From: Bacteroidales bacterium
GTDB taxonomy: Bacteria; Bacteroidota; Bacteroidia; Bacteroidales; UBA932
Length of the DNA: 11,335 nucleotides
NCBI GenBank assembly: GCA_024402115.1
Contig: JAKSJQ010000056.1
Location: forward strand, 1 to 11,335
Direction of reading: 5' to 3'
The notes under the pieces were generated by a model, which saw nothing but the letters and a program-made list of their open reading frames with translations, did no database searches and was not told where the DNA came from. The position numbers were made by a program, and so were the translations under genes. Each line of letters opens with the position of its first letter. Within the stretch, counting starts at the first letter, position 1. Positions 1-8,257 of the stretch are shown piece by piece.

Positions 1-3000
1 ACAAGTGAAGGTATTGCGGACAAGGTTTATTTCCTGCCGGTCAATACCTTTTTTGCTACCGAGATCATCAAGAAAGAGCGTCCTGACGGCATCATGCTCG
101 CATGGGGCGGCCAGACAGGTCTCAACGTAGGTACAGAACTTTACCAGAAAGGCATACTCGAGGAGTACGGAGTACAGGTACTGGGTACTTCGGTAGAGGC
201 CATCATGAACACCGAGGACCGCGACCTCTTCGTCAAGGAGCTCAACAAGGTCGACCTCAAGGTTCCTGTATCACAGGCCTGCGAGACAATGGAAGACGCT
301 ATCGCTTCCGCACGCAGGATCGGCTACCCTATCATGATCCGTTCGGCATACGCCCTCGGCGGTCTCGGTTCAGGTGTATGTCCTGACGAGGAGACTTTCA
401 CCAGGATTGCAGAGTCAGCCTTCACATTCGCGCCTCAGGTTCTCGTGGAGGAATCTCTCAAGGGATGGAAGGAAATCGAGTTCGAGTGCATCAGGGATGC
501 CAACGACCATTGCTTCACAGTTGCTTCAATGGAGAATTTCGACCCGCTCGGAATCCATACCGGCGAGTCTATCGTCGTAGCTCCTACCTGCTCGCTCACT
601 GACGAACAGGTCAAGATGCTCCAGGATATCACCATCAAGTGCGTGCGCCATCTCAAGATTGTCGGCGAGTGCAACATCCAGTTCGCATTCAACGCTGTCA
701 CAAACGACTACCGTATCATCGAGATCAACGCACGACTCAGCCGTTCTTCCGCTCTCGCATCGAAGGCGACAGGCTACCCTCTCGCATTCGTCGCTGCCAA
801 GATCGCTCTCGGCTACACACTCGACCAGATCGGCGAGATGGGCACACCAAACTCTGCATACAAGGCTCCTGAGCTCGACTACATGATCTGCAAGATCCCT
901 CGCTGGGACCTCAGCAAGTTCGTGGGCGTGAGCCACAAGCTCGGATCTTCAATGAAGTCTGTCGGCGAGATCATGTCTATCGGCCGCTCATTCGAGGAGA
1001 TGCTCCAGAAGGGTCTCCGCATGATCGGACAGGGCATGCACGGCTTCGTGGGCAATGACCACACCAAGTTCGACAACCTCGATGAGGAGCTCGAAAACCC
1101 TACCGACCTCCGCATCTTCGCGATCGCCCAGGCTCTCGAGGAAGGCTACACCATCGAGCGCATCGAGGAGCTCACCAAGATCGATCCTTGGTTCATCGAG
1201 CGCATGAAGAACATCGTGGACTACAAGCATGTCCTCGAGGGATACAATTCGATCGAGGAAATTCCTGCCGACGTTCTCCTCAAGGCCAAGGTGATGGGTT
1301 TCTCAGACTTCCAGATCGCACGTTTCGTCAACAAGGACAACGGCAACATGGAGAAGGAGAACCTCGCGGTCCGCGCACAGAGAAAGAAGCTCGGCATCCT
1401 TCCTGCAGTCAAGAGGATCGAGACAGTTGCAAGCGAGCATCCTGAGCTCACCAACTACCTCTACGTGACATACGCAGCAGAAGGCCACGACGTCAACTAC
1501 TACAACAACGAGAAGTCTGTCATCGTTCTCGGTTCAGGTGCATACCGCATCGGTTCTTCAGTAGAGTTCGACTGGTGCTCTGTCAACGCTGTCAACACAG
1601 CGCGCAAGCTCGGATACAAGTCAATCATGATCAACTACAACCCTGAGACCGTGTCTACCGACTATGACATGTGCGACAGGCTCTACTTCGACGAACTCTC
1701 GTTCGAGCGCGTTCTCGACATCATCGACCTCGAGAACCCTCGCGGAGTCATCGTCTCAGTGGGCGGACAGATTCCTAACAACCTGGCGATGAAGCTTCAC
1801 CGCCAGAGCGTTCCTATCCTCGGAACATCTCCTGTCAGCATCGACCGCGCAGAGAACAGAGGCAAGTTCTCGGCAATGCTCGACCAGCTCGGAATCGACC
1901 AGCCTAGGTGGAGCGCACTCACCAGCATGGACGACGTCAAGAAGTTCATCGACGAGGTCGGCTATCCTGTCCTCGTGCGTCCTTCATACGTTCTCTCTGG
2001 TGCTGCGATGAACGTTTGCTACGACGACGATGAGCTCAAGCGCTTCCTCGCTGCCGCAGCAGAGGTATCGAAGGAGTATCCGGTTGTCATCTCACAGTTC
2101 ATGACAGAGACCAACGAGATCGAGTTCGACGGCGTTGCCGACAAGGGCGAGGTCGTAGAGTACGGTATCTCAGAGCATATCGAGTACGCCGGCGTACACT
2201 CTGGTGACGCTACAATGGTATTCCCTGCACAGCAGTGCTCATTCGCGACAATCCGCCAGATCAAGAAGATCGCACACGCAATCGCCAAGGAGCTCAACAT
2301 CTCAGGTCCGTTCAACATCCAGTTCCTCGCAAAGGGCCGTGACGTCAAGGTTATCGAGTGCAACCTCCGTGCTTCACGTTCGTTCCCATTCGTCAGCAAG
2401 GTCATCAAGCACAACTTCATCGAGACTGCAACGAAGATCATGCTCGATGCTCCATACCAGAAACCTGAAAAGGGTGCGTTCGACATTGACCGCATGGGTG
2501 TGAAGGCTTCTCAGTTCTCATTCGCACGTCTCCAGAATGCTGACCCTGTGCTCGGAGTCGACATGAGCTCTACCGGTGAGGTAGGATGTATCGGTGACTG
2601 CTACGAGGAGGCTCTCCTCAACTCGATGATCGCTACAGGCTACAAGATCCCTTCAAAGGAGAACGGAATCATGCTCTCGTCAGGAGGTACCAAGGAGAAG
2701 GCTTCGCTTCTCGATGCAGCAAAGGCTCTCGTAAAGGCAGGCTACAAGGTATACGCTTCTGCAGGAACAGCGAAGTTCCTCGGCGAGAACGACATCAAGG
2801 TTACCACAGTGGGCTGGCCTGACGAGAATCTCGAAGGTGTTGAGAACGTGATGGACATGATCCACGACCACAAGTTCGACCTCATCGTCAACATCCCTAA
2901 GAACCATACCAAGCGCGAGCTTACAAACGGTTACAGGATCCGCCGCGGTGCGATCGACCACAACATTCCGCTCATCACCAACGCACGTCTTGCATCTGCT

Positions 3001-3072
3001 TTCATCGAGGCATTCTGTTCAATGTCAGTGAATGACCTCCAGATCAAGTCTTGGCAGGAGTTCAACGCATAA
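1..3072 (+). CDS. carB: Carbamoyl-phosphate synthase large subunit, 5'-truncated by the window edge
   Basis: CarB makes carbamoyl phosphate from bicarbonate, two ATP and ammonia supplied by the small subunit CarA, for pyrimidine and arginine synthesis in the cytoplasm. The reading frame is open from base 1, so the ATG at 94 is internal; 1023 codons are visible. Aligned by eye with E. coli CarB (1073 aa), about 54 N-terminal residues are missing. The first carboxyphosphate half includes the GGQTGLN segment (109-129) and an ATP-grasp domain with SRSSALASKATGYP (about 739-780). An oligomerisation region follows, then the second synthetase half starts near 1513 (VIVLGSGAYRIGSS) with a second ATP-grasp. 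A C-terminal MGS-like allosteric domain begins near 2665 (SSGGTKEKASL, SAGTAKFL). Several segments (MIRSAYALGGLGSG, NPRGVIVSVGGQIPNN, DRAENRGKFSAMLD) resemble the animal CAD-type enzyme, as I remember it, more than E. coli CarB. The stop is TAA at 3070-3072; carA is not in the window. Confidence 0.97.
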   Translation, partial: TSEGIADKVYFLPVNTFFATEIIKKERPDGIMLAWGGQTGLNVGTELYQKGILEEYGVQVLGTSVEAIMNTEDRDLFVKELNKVDLKVPVSQACETMEDAIASARRIGYPIMIRSAYALGGLGSGVCPDEETFTRIAESAFTFAPQVLVEESLKGWKEIEFECIRDANDHCFTVASMENFDPLGIHTGESIVVAPTCSLTDEQVKMLQDITIKCVRHLKIVGECNIQFAFNAVTNDYRIIEINARLSRSSALASKATGYPLAFVAAKIALGYTLDQIGEMGTPNSAYKAPELDYMICKIPRWDLSKFVGVSHKLGSSMKSVGEIMSIGRSFEEMLQKGLRMIGQGMHGFVGNDHTKFDNLDEELENPTDLRIFAIAQALEEGYTIERIEELTKIDPWFIERMKNIVDYKHVLEGYNSIEEIPADVLLKAKVMGFSDFQIARFVNKDNGNMEKENLAVRAQRKKLGILPAVKRIETVASEHPELTNYLYVTYAAEGHDVNYYNNEKSVIVLGSGAYRIGSSVEFDWCSVNAVNTARKLGYKSIMINYNPETVSTDYDMCDRLYFDELSFERVLDIIDLENPRGVIVSVGGQIPNNLAMKLHRQSVPILGTSPVSIDRAENRGKFSAMLDQLGIDQPRWSALTSMDDVKKFIDEVGYPVLVRPSYVLSGAAMNVCYDDDELKRFLAAAAEVSKEYPVVISQFMTETNEIEFDGVADKGEVVEYGISEHIEYAGVHSGDATMVFPAQQCSFATIRQIKKIAHAIAKELNISGPFNIQFLAKGRDVKVIECNLRASRSFPFVSKVIKHNFIETATKIMLDAPYQKPEKGAFDIDRMGVKASQFSFARLQNADPVLGVDMSSTGEVGCIGDCYEEALLNSMIATGYKIPSKENGIMLSSGGTKEKASLLDAAKALVKAGYKVYASAGTAKFLGENDIKVTTVGWPDENLEGVENVMDMIHDHKFDLIVNIPKNHTKRELTNGYRIRRGAIDHNIPLITNARLASAFIEAFCSMSVNDLQIKSWQEFNA

Positions 3073-3093
3073 TCAGTCAATCAGAAGAACAAC

Positions 3094-4455
3094 ATGAAGA
3101 AAGTACTTCTCGCAATGGCAACCGCTGCAGCCGCACTCATGACAATGAGCTGCGGAGGCAACGGTGACGTTGCTCAGAACAACATAAAGAAGGTGGTATT
3201 CCCGGGAGACTACCCTGACCCAAGCATCCTTCGTGTAGGAGACGACTTCTACATGACCCACTCATCGTTCTACTACTACCCTGGCCTTCTCGTATGGCAC
3301 TCTACAGACCTCGTGAACTGGGAGCCGATCTCAAGAGCCGTCCAGGATCAGAAGTATTCGATCTTCGCTCCGGAGATCTGCATGGTAGGTGACAAGTACT
3401 ACATCTACTACCCTACCAGCAGCGGCCTCAACTTCGTAGTGTCGGCAGACGATCCTCACGGACCATGGAGCGAGCCTATCCTCATCGATGTGAACGGTAT
3501 CGACCCTGGTCATGTATACGCCGAGGACGGAAAGCAGTACCTCTATACCAACAATGGATTCTGCATCGAGCTTACCGATGACGGTCTTTCTGCTGCCGGC
3601 GAGAACAGGAAGCTCTACGATGGATGGCAGTTCCCGCAGGAGTGGGAGACAGAAGGATTCTGGCTCGAGTCTCCAAAGCTCTTCAAGAGAGGAGACTACT
3701 ACTATCTCGTGACAGCTGAAGGCGGCACCGCAGGTCCGTCAACAAGCCACATGGTAGTCGTAGCCCGCAGCAAGTCCGCTCTCGGCCCATGGGAGAACAG
3801 CCCTTACAACCCGCTCGTCCACACTTATTCAGCTGACGAGGAGTGGTGGTCAAAGGGTCATGGTACCATCTTCGACGATGCCGACGGTAATTGGTATGTC
3901 GTTTACCACTCATACCGCAACAGCTATTACACTCTCGGACGTACGACCATCATCGAAAGCGTCGTATGGAACGAGGAGGGATGGCCAGAGCTTGCTGACC
4001 AGAACCAGAGCGAAGGCTTCGTCGAGGATGCAGAGGGCAGCGTACAGTATGCCAACCTCCGCAATTTCCACAATCCTCTCATGTGGTCAAAGTGGGAGCC
4101 TGGTTTCGAAGGCAATCCTCTCTGGACCATCACAGCAGTGGACCGTTCATACCAGGTTACAGCCGAGTATGAACTCGCAGAGGGTGCCGAGGCAGGTCTC
4201 TACCTCTTCTACAGCGAGAAGGCATTCATCGGAGTGAAGGCCAGCGACAGCCACTTCTACATCAGAATCACAAACAAAGCAAATAAGGTTACCACAGAAA
4301 AGAGCCTCGACGGTGAGAACTGGACCGTCGTTGACAGCGATGTCGACGTTTCAGGCTACCACCACAACAATTTCAAGGAATTCCTTGCTCTCCGTCCTTC
4401 AATCATGATTTCGGACGGTGCCGAGGTGAAAGCGTTTGATTACAAGGCACTGTAA
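3094..4455 (+). CDS. Glycoside hydrolase family 43 lipoprotein (beta-xylosidase / alpha-L-arabinofuranosidase type)
   Basis: A 453-residue exported glycosidase that probably removes xylose or arabinose from plant xylan or arabinan fragments. The N-terminus is a lipoprotein signal: MKK, a hydrophobic Ala/Leu/Met run, then a lipobox-like LMTMSC with C20 as the likely lipidated residue. The five-bladed GH43 catalytic domain runs from about 34 to 310. The three GH43 carboxylates are placed by motif: D42 in DYPDPS (general base), D137 in NGIDPGH (pKa modulator) and E192 in FWLESPKLF (general acid). AEGGTAGPSTSH and KGHGTIFDDADGNWYVVYHSY are further family hallmarks. Residues about 320-453 form a beta-rich accessory domain of the kind following many GH43 modules. 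It starts 21 bp after carB, with no terminator between and no Shine-Dalgarno, as is usual in Bacteroidota. Xylosidase and arabinofuranosidase activity cannot be told apart here. The family call is firm; substrate is inferred. Confidence 0.93.
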   Translation: MKKVLLAMATAAAALMTMSCGGNGDVAQNNIKKVVFPGDYPDPSILRVGDDFYMTHSSFYYYPGLLVWHSTDLVNWEPISRAVQDQKYSIFAPEICMVGDKYYIYYPTSSGLNFVVSADDPHGPWSEPILIDVNGIDPGHVYAEDGKQYLYTNNGFCIELTDDGLSAAGENRKLYDGWQFPQEWETEGFWLESPKLFKRGDYYYLVTAEGGTAGPSTSHMVVVARSKSALGPWENSPYNPLVHTYSADEEWWSKGHGTIFDDADGNWYVVYHSYRNSYYTLGRTTIIESVVWNEEGWPELADQNQSEGFVEDAEGSVQYANLRNFHNPLMWSKWEPGFEGNPLWTITAVDRSYQVTAEYELAEGAEAGLYLFYSEKAFIGVKASDSHFYIRITNKANKVTTEKSLDGENWTVVDSDVDVSGYHHNNFKEFLALRPSIMISDGAEVKAFDYKAL

Positions 4456-4471
4456 TTTATTTTCAGGTACC

Positions 4472-5455
4472 ATGGACAAGAAAACTTTCAAGGTTGGCAT
4501 TATAGGTGCAGGCTGGATTGCAGACAAGATGGCCGAGGGCCTTGCGCCTCTCGCTGACTATGAGGTCTATGCAATTGCTTCGAGATCTCTTGAAAAGGCG
4601 CAGGAATTCGCTGCGCACTGGCATGTTGCCAAGGCTTACGGTTCTTATGAGGAGCTTGTGAAGGATCCGGATGTGGATCTCGTCTACATCGCTACCCCTC
4701 ATTCTCACCACTATCCTCACACCAAGCTCGCTCTCGAGAACGGCAAGCCGTGTCTCGTGGAGAAGGCTTTCACTGCCAATGCGCGTGAGGCCAAGGAGCT
4801 TCTCGACCTTGCAAAGAGCAAGGGTATCTTCATCACCGAGGCTATCTGGACCCGTTACATGCCTCTTTCGCACAAGGTGAAGGAGCTTATGGAGACAGGT
4901 ATCATCGGAGAGCCGAGGCTCATCACTGCTACGCTCTGCTATATGATGGAGTTCAAGGAGAGGATTCTCAAGCCTGAGCTCTGCGGCGGTGCACTTCTCG
5001 ATCTCGGTGTGTATGTTCTCAATTTCGCGAGAATGTATTTCGGTACCGATATCGTGAAGACTGTAAGCAATGTGATGATGGGTGAGACTGGTGTCGATAT
5101 GCAGGAGTGCATTTCGCTCTGCTTTGCTGATGGCAAGATGGCTAATCTCCAGGCTGGTGCTCTTTGTCTCAATGACCGTCAGGGTATCGTGAACGGTACA
5201 GAAGGCTACATCAGGGTCGACAATGTCAACTGTCCTGAAAGGGTCGATGTCTACCGTGACTACAAGCTCGTCGCTTCATTCGGGAAGCCGGAGGAGATGA
5301 CCAACGGCTACGAGTATCAGGTGAAGGAATGCCGCCGATGCCTCGAGAACGGACTTCTCGAATCTCCTATGATGCCTCATGCCGAGACTCTGAGTATCAT
5401 GGAGCAGATGGATGCGCTCCGCGAGGATTGGGGAATGAAGTACCCTATGGACTAG
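4472..5455 (+). CDS. Gfo/Idh/MocA oxidoreductase, dihydrodiol / D-xylose dehydrogenase-like
   Basis: A predicted cytoplasmic NAD(P)-dependent oxidoreductase of 327 residues. An in-frame ATG at 4436 would add 12 residues but lies inside the GH43 gene; the ATG at 4472 is preferred because MDKKTFKVGIIGAGWIA starts directly at the Rossmann strand (G12-x-G14-x-x-A17). The usual EKP motif is EKA here, with E97 and the likely catalytic K98. AYGSYEEL, EAIWTRYMP (123-131), CGGALLDLGVYVLN (171-184) and a C-terminal ESPMMPHAET match the order of motifs I recall in mammalian dimeric dihydrodiol dehydrogenase, which also oxidises D-xylose. It lies 16 bp after the GH43 gene and before an intrinsic terminator, so it is probably the last gene of the transcript. 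Oxidation of a sugar released by the GH43 is a reasonable inference; the substrate is not shown by the sequence. Confidence 0.88.
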   Translation: MDKKTFKVGIIGAGWIADKMAEGLAPLADYEVYAIASRSLEKAQEFAAHWHVAKAYGSYEELVKDPDVDLVYIATPHSHHYPHTKLALENGKPCLVEKAFTANAREAKELLDLAKSKGIFITEAIWTRYMPLSHKVKELMETGIIGEPRLITATLCYMMEFKERILKPELCGGALLDLGVYVLNFARMYFGTDIVKTVSNVMMGETGVDMQECISLCFADGKMANLQAGALCLNDRQGIVNGTEGYIRVDNVNCPERVDVYRDYKLVASFGKPEEMTNGYEYQVKECRRCLENGLLESPMMPHAETLSIMEQMDALREDWGMKYPMD

Positions 5456-5480
5456 GCGTTGCCGTACCCAATCAATGAAT

Positions 5481-5516
5481 AGAGGTCGACCTTTTCCGGT
5501 CGGCCTCTTCTTTTTC
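5481..5516 (+). terminator. Intrinsic terminator of the carB-GH43-oxidoreductase block
   Basis: An 11-bp stem (5481-5491 with 5498-5508) has one T-G wobble and a 6-base loop, and is followed at once by a T-rich tract (5509-5516). It lies 25 bp after the oxidoreductase stop codon. This is a textbook rho-independent terminator for plus-strand transcription. Confidence 0.85.
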
Positions 5517-5542
5517 CTGACTCGTCAAAGGCTTTTTCGGCC

Positions 5543-5926
5543 CATCGGCTGCCCATCATCCTACGGAGACCTTCCGCGCTTCGCGCTCCATCCCGTCTCT
5601 CGCTTCGCTCGAGCCACCCGCTCACGGGGCCGCGGGCGGCCACGGGTCTCCTGTAGGATGATGGGCATCCGATGCTCAGGAATGCAGCCGATGTCTCGAA
5701 AGAGCGGATCGGCAGTGTAGCGGTCAGCAGATAGTCTGTGAGAGACATGAGCTCCCGCGCTCATGGGAAGCGGGAGGGGCCCGCCGGAGACAAGTTCCGC
5801 GTCAGCGGGACGCAGGAAACGGTGGGAGGGTACGGAGCGAACGAAGTGAGCGGAGCTCTCTCACAGGCTATCTGCTGACCGCGAAACAAAGCATCCGCTC
5901 GCGAATATCGCGAAGCGCGGAAGGTC
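5543..5926. repeat. Compound palindromic element of nested inverted repeats (possible structured RNA or multicopy intergenic repeat)
   Basis: This element fills most of the 560-bp gap between the convergent operons. I see three long inverted repeats. A: 5543-5570 with 5646-5674, 28/29 nt, one mismatch and one bulge. B: 5720-5744 with 5858-5882, 25 nt with one T-G wobble, extended by an 8-bp pairing of 5703-5710 with 5893-5900. C: 5568-5585 with 5909-5926, 18 nt, perfect. Small hairpins sit inside: 5746-5752 with 5759-5765 (7 bp), 5770-5774 with 5780-5784, 5799-5803 with 5809-5813, and 5899-5904 with 5908-5913. Short open frames cross the region on both strands but are Arg/Ser-rich, resemble no family I know and follow the palindromes, so I call no gene. 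Candidate explanations are a multicopy mosaic intergenic repeat, a transposon-derived miniature element, or a structured RNA. I recognise no known RNA family. Confidence 0.75.
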
Positions 5927-5952
5927 GACAGGAGAGAGGGCAACAGGTGCTC

Positions 5953-6002
5953 AAAAGGCATTCAGCCTGACAAGTCAGACAGGGGGTGAGTAAAAAGCTG
6001 AA
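5953..6002 (-). terminator. Possible weak terminator of the minus-strand receptor operon
   Basis: Just past the receptor stop codon, 5961-5966 and 5997-6002 form a 6-bp inverted repeat. It encloses a 5-bp hairpin with a 2-base loop (5967-5971 with 5974-5978). On the minus strand it is followed by a short T run (complement of 5953-5956), four bases beyond the stem. The stem is loose and the T run is short, so this is only a candidate; the larger palindrome beyond it could also end transcription. Confidence 0.3.
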
Positions 6003-6014
6003 CCGAAGTAGATG

Positions 6015-8255
6015 TTAGAAATTCACACTTAAACCGAGCTCGACGGTGAAAGGACGGATGAAGGTGCCGGCCATCACGTAGTTGACGTAGCCGGAAGCAT
6101 CCTCGACAAGGTCGGCAGAACTGATATTGCCGCTGGCGCCCTTCTGGTTGAGCAGATTGACAAGGTTGAGGGCAAGCTTGACCTTGTCGCTGATCTTGTA
6201 GTCAGCACCGCCGAAAGTCTCTACCCTGCCCTTGAAATAGAGCGAATTGGTCTTGTTGATATAGGTCCTGCTGAGATAGCGTCCGCTAAGCCAGAGACGC
6301 CACGGACCAGTAGAATACGAAGGATCGAGAGTGAGCTCAACCTTGTGGAGATTGGTCAGGTTCTTGTTGCTGAAGTCGTATGAGAGCTGAACACCGTCGC
6401 TGAACACAGGATTGAACTTGTAGTTCTTGTATTGAGGATTTCGCAGGGTGAACTGCGCGTGAAGGCTGAAGCCCTCGATAGCCGGAGTGATGACGGCGTC
6501 AGTCACCCATCCGAGCGTCGCGATGCCATAGGAGGAAGGAATAGCCTTCGATTCGGTATATCCGGCAGGATACTCCCCGCTGTCCTTCTCGAGAACATGC
6601 TGGAACACCGACCTTGACTTGTAGTTGGACTGATGTACCCAGGTAATCTGCGAGAGAACGTTGATCCAGCTGTTGACATACGAGAATCCAGCGCGCAGAA
6701 GCTCTGTATCCGACGGATCGGTGGTAGGCACGCCGTAACCGCCATAGTTGAAGATGGTCGTATGGGCCCTGGTGAAGGTAGCGTCCGCCTTCGCGCTGAG
6801 ACCACCGGCGATATGGTACGAAAAGTCGAGACCCGCCGCACCGTTGAGGAAATCCTCGTAGAAAGGAGTGATCCTGCCCTTTGTAAGGTTGAAGCCAGAT
6901 GTTCTGGAGTTGCTGGTATCGTCTCCGATATTGAGGGCAGCGTCACCTTGGATATTCAGCCATTCAGCCCTGATGAAGCCACGCAGATGAAGCCTCTCAG
7001 AAGCCCTCCAGTCATCGTAGAGATAGACGGCAGTCTTGTTCTCCATGCCGTCATAATACTCGCCTGACGTATTGAAATTGAAGAACCTGTCACCCTTGAA
7101 AAGCAGCATCTGAGGATCCTTGGCGACCTCATGGGCAAAAATCGAAGATGAGGTCACGGTGCCGCCATGGTTGAACCAGTAATCGATACCGAGCTTCAGG
7201 GCATGGGTACCATAGGCCTTAGACAGCTCAAGATTGTTCATCCATGTCCTGTCGAACGCATCGAAATGCAGGACCTGCCTCTTCTGCACAAGGCCCGTGT
7301 AGATGAAACCATCGGCATAAGTATACCCGCTCAGAGGGCCTGCATTGTCGATTCCGGACATGTTGCCGGCGCCGCGCATGTCAGTGCCGCCCCTGTAACG
7401 TGAGCGGAAATCCAGATGAAGACCAGACTCGAAATCGTAGCTGAGGGTGTATGTGAGGTGGTTCGTCACGTCGACATTGCCTTCCTTGTACGGCATGGTC
7501 GTCATCACACCGGTCTTGAAGTCCATGAAATCGAAATACTCGTCGACCGGACGGTATGAATCATGACCGAGATCGAATCCGTTGTATGGCTTCACGCTTC
7601 CGTCACCGACGAACACGAACGGACCGAAATTCTCCGTGAGAGTCTGATAATTCACATGCTGGTAAACGAGGGACATCTTTCCCTTTCCGTCCGCAAAGGA
7701 CTTGGAGAGGACTCCCTTGTAGAACTGATGCCTGTCCTTGAGCTTTGGATAGACGAGGTGGTTCGAGCCCGGATCCCAGTTCTGGTAAGTGCTGAGCGAA
7801 TAGCCCCATCCCCTGCCGAGAGGACCCGAGATGTTGACATCCAGCTTGTGCTGGCCGTATGAACCTATCGTATAGCTGATGGCGCCCTTGAATCTGTCGC
7901 CACCCTGTTTGTTGTCACTGCTGACGTAGTAGTTGATCTCTCCATAGCGCATCGCCGTCTCGAACGGCCCCATTGCCGAACTGACGGCCTGGCTGACACC
8001 TCCGTGCCATGACTTGAACGGCATATTCTGGTACATATAGTATGTCACCGGCAGGCCGTCTTCGAAAATCTGGACAGCGGAAGAATTGTTCGTCGGGAGT
8101 CCCAGCGAGATCTGACGAGGCTTGCTGTCAGAAGACGCATTGATGAACATCGAATTGTTCGTCTCAGCAGATTTCCTGTTCTGCGCCATGCCGAAGAAGG
8201 ATGGAGCAAGAATCAGGAAAGCAGCAGACGCAATATAGTAGAGAATCCTGTGCAT
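6015..8255 (-). CDS. TonB-dependent receptor-like outer membrane protein with shortened plug
   Basis: A 746-residue outer-membrane beta-barrel protein, likely a TonB-dependent uptake channel. Residues 1-24 are a signal peptide ending around GMA/Q. Residues about 36-115 resemble only the second half of a plug domain: VQIFEDGLPV recalls the usual xVLIDGxPV strand, and AMGPFETAMRYGEINYY recalls the GPxSxxYGxxAxGG segment. From about 120 on there are repeated aromatic, amphipathic strands typical of the barrel (KLDVNISGPLG near 137), and the chain ends in VELGLSVNF, a terminal-Phe signal for BAM assembly. I see no TonB box, no first plug half and no N-terminal carboxypeptidase-regulatory-like domain. 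The ATG is 2 bp after the stop of the upstream hydrolase gene, so the short N-terminus is not a start-site error and coupled translation is likely. No SusD-like gene is adjacent. Family call good; ligand unknown. Confidence 0.85.
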   Translation of the reverse strand: MHRILYYIASAAFLILAPSFFGMAQNRKSAETNNSMFINASSDSKPRQISLGLPTNNSSAVQIFEDGLPVTYYMYQNMPFKSWHGGVSQAVSSAMGPFETAMRYGEINYYVSSDNKQGGDRFKGAISYTIGSYGQHKLDVNISGPLGRGWGYSLSTYQNWDPGSNHLVYPKLKDRHQFYKGVLSKSFADGKGKMSLVYQHVNYQTLTENFGPFVFVGDGSVKPYNGFDLGHDSYRPVDEYFDFMDFKTGVMTTMPYKEGNVDVTNHLTYTLSYDFESGLHLDFRSRYRGGTDMRGAGNMSGIDNAGPLSGYTYADGFIYTGLVQKRQVLHFDAFDRTWMNNLELSKAYGTHALKLGIDYWFNHGGTVTSSSIFAHEVAKDPQMLLFKGDRFFNFNTSGEYYDGMENKTAVYLYDDWRASERLHLRGFIRAEWLNIQGDAALNIGDDTSNSRTSGFNLTKGRITPFYEDFLNGAAGLDFSYHIAGGLSAKADATFTRAHTTIFNYGGYGVPTTDPSDTELLRAGFSYVNSWINVLSQITWVHQSNYKSRSVFQHVLEKDSGEYPAGYTESKAIPSSYGIATLGWVTDAVITPAIEGFSLHAQFTLRNPQYKNYKFNPVFSDGVQLSYDFSNKNLTNLHKVELTLDPSYSTGPWRLWLSGRYLSRTYINKTNSLYFKGRVETFGGADYKISDKVKLALNLVNLLNQKGASGNISSADLVEDASGYVNYVMAGTFIRPFTVELGLSVNF

Positions 8256-8257
8256 TT

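Noticed and set aside
2019..2495. 158-residue minus-strand frame inside carB
   Set aside because: It lies within the conserved second ATP-grasp of carB and has no recognisable domain; codon-bias shadow.
4436..4471. Upstream ATG extending the oxidoreductase by 12 residues and overlapping the GH43 gene
   Set aside because: The added residues are not part of the Rossmann fold, whose first strand begins right after the ATG at 4472.
5452..5764. Overlapping short frames of 67-98 residues on both strands in the intergenic gap
   Set aside because: They cross the terminator and palindromic arms, are Arg/Ser/Pro-rich, and derive from the inverted repeats themselves. No family or start-site support.
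5543..5926. CRISPR array
   Set aside because: The repeats are inverted and of unequal spacing; there are no regularly spaced direct repeats and no cas genes.
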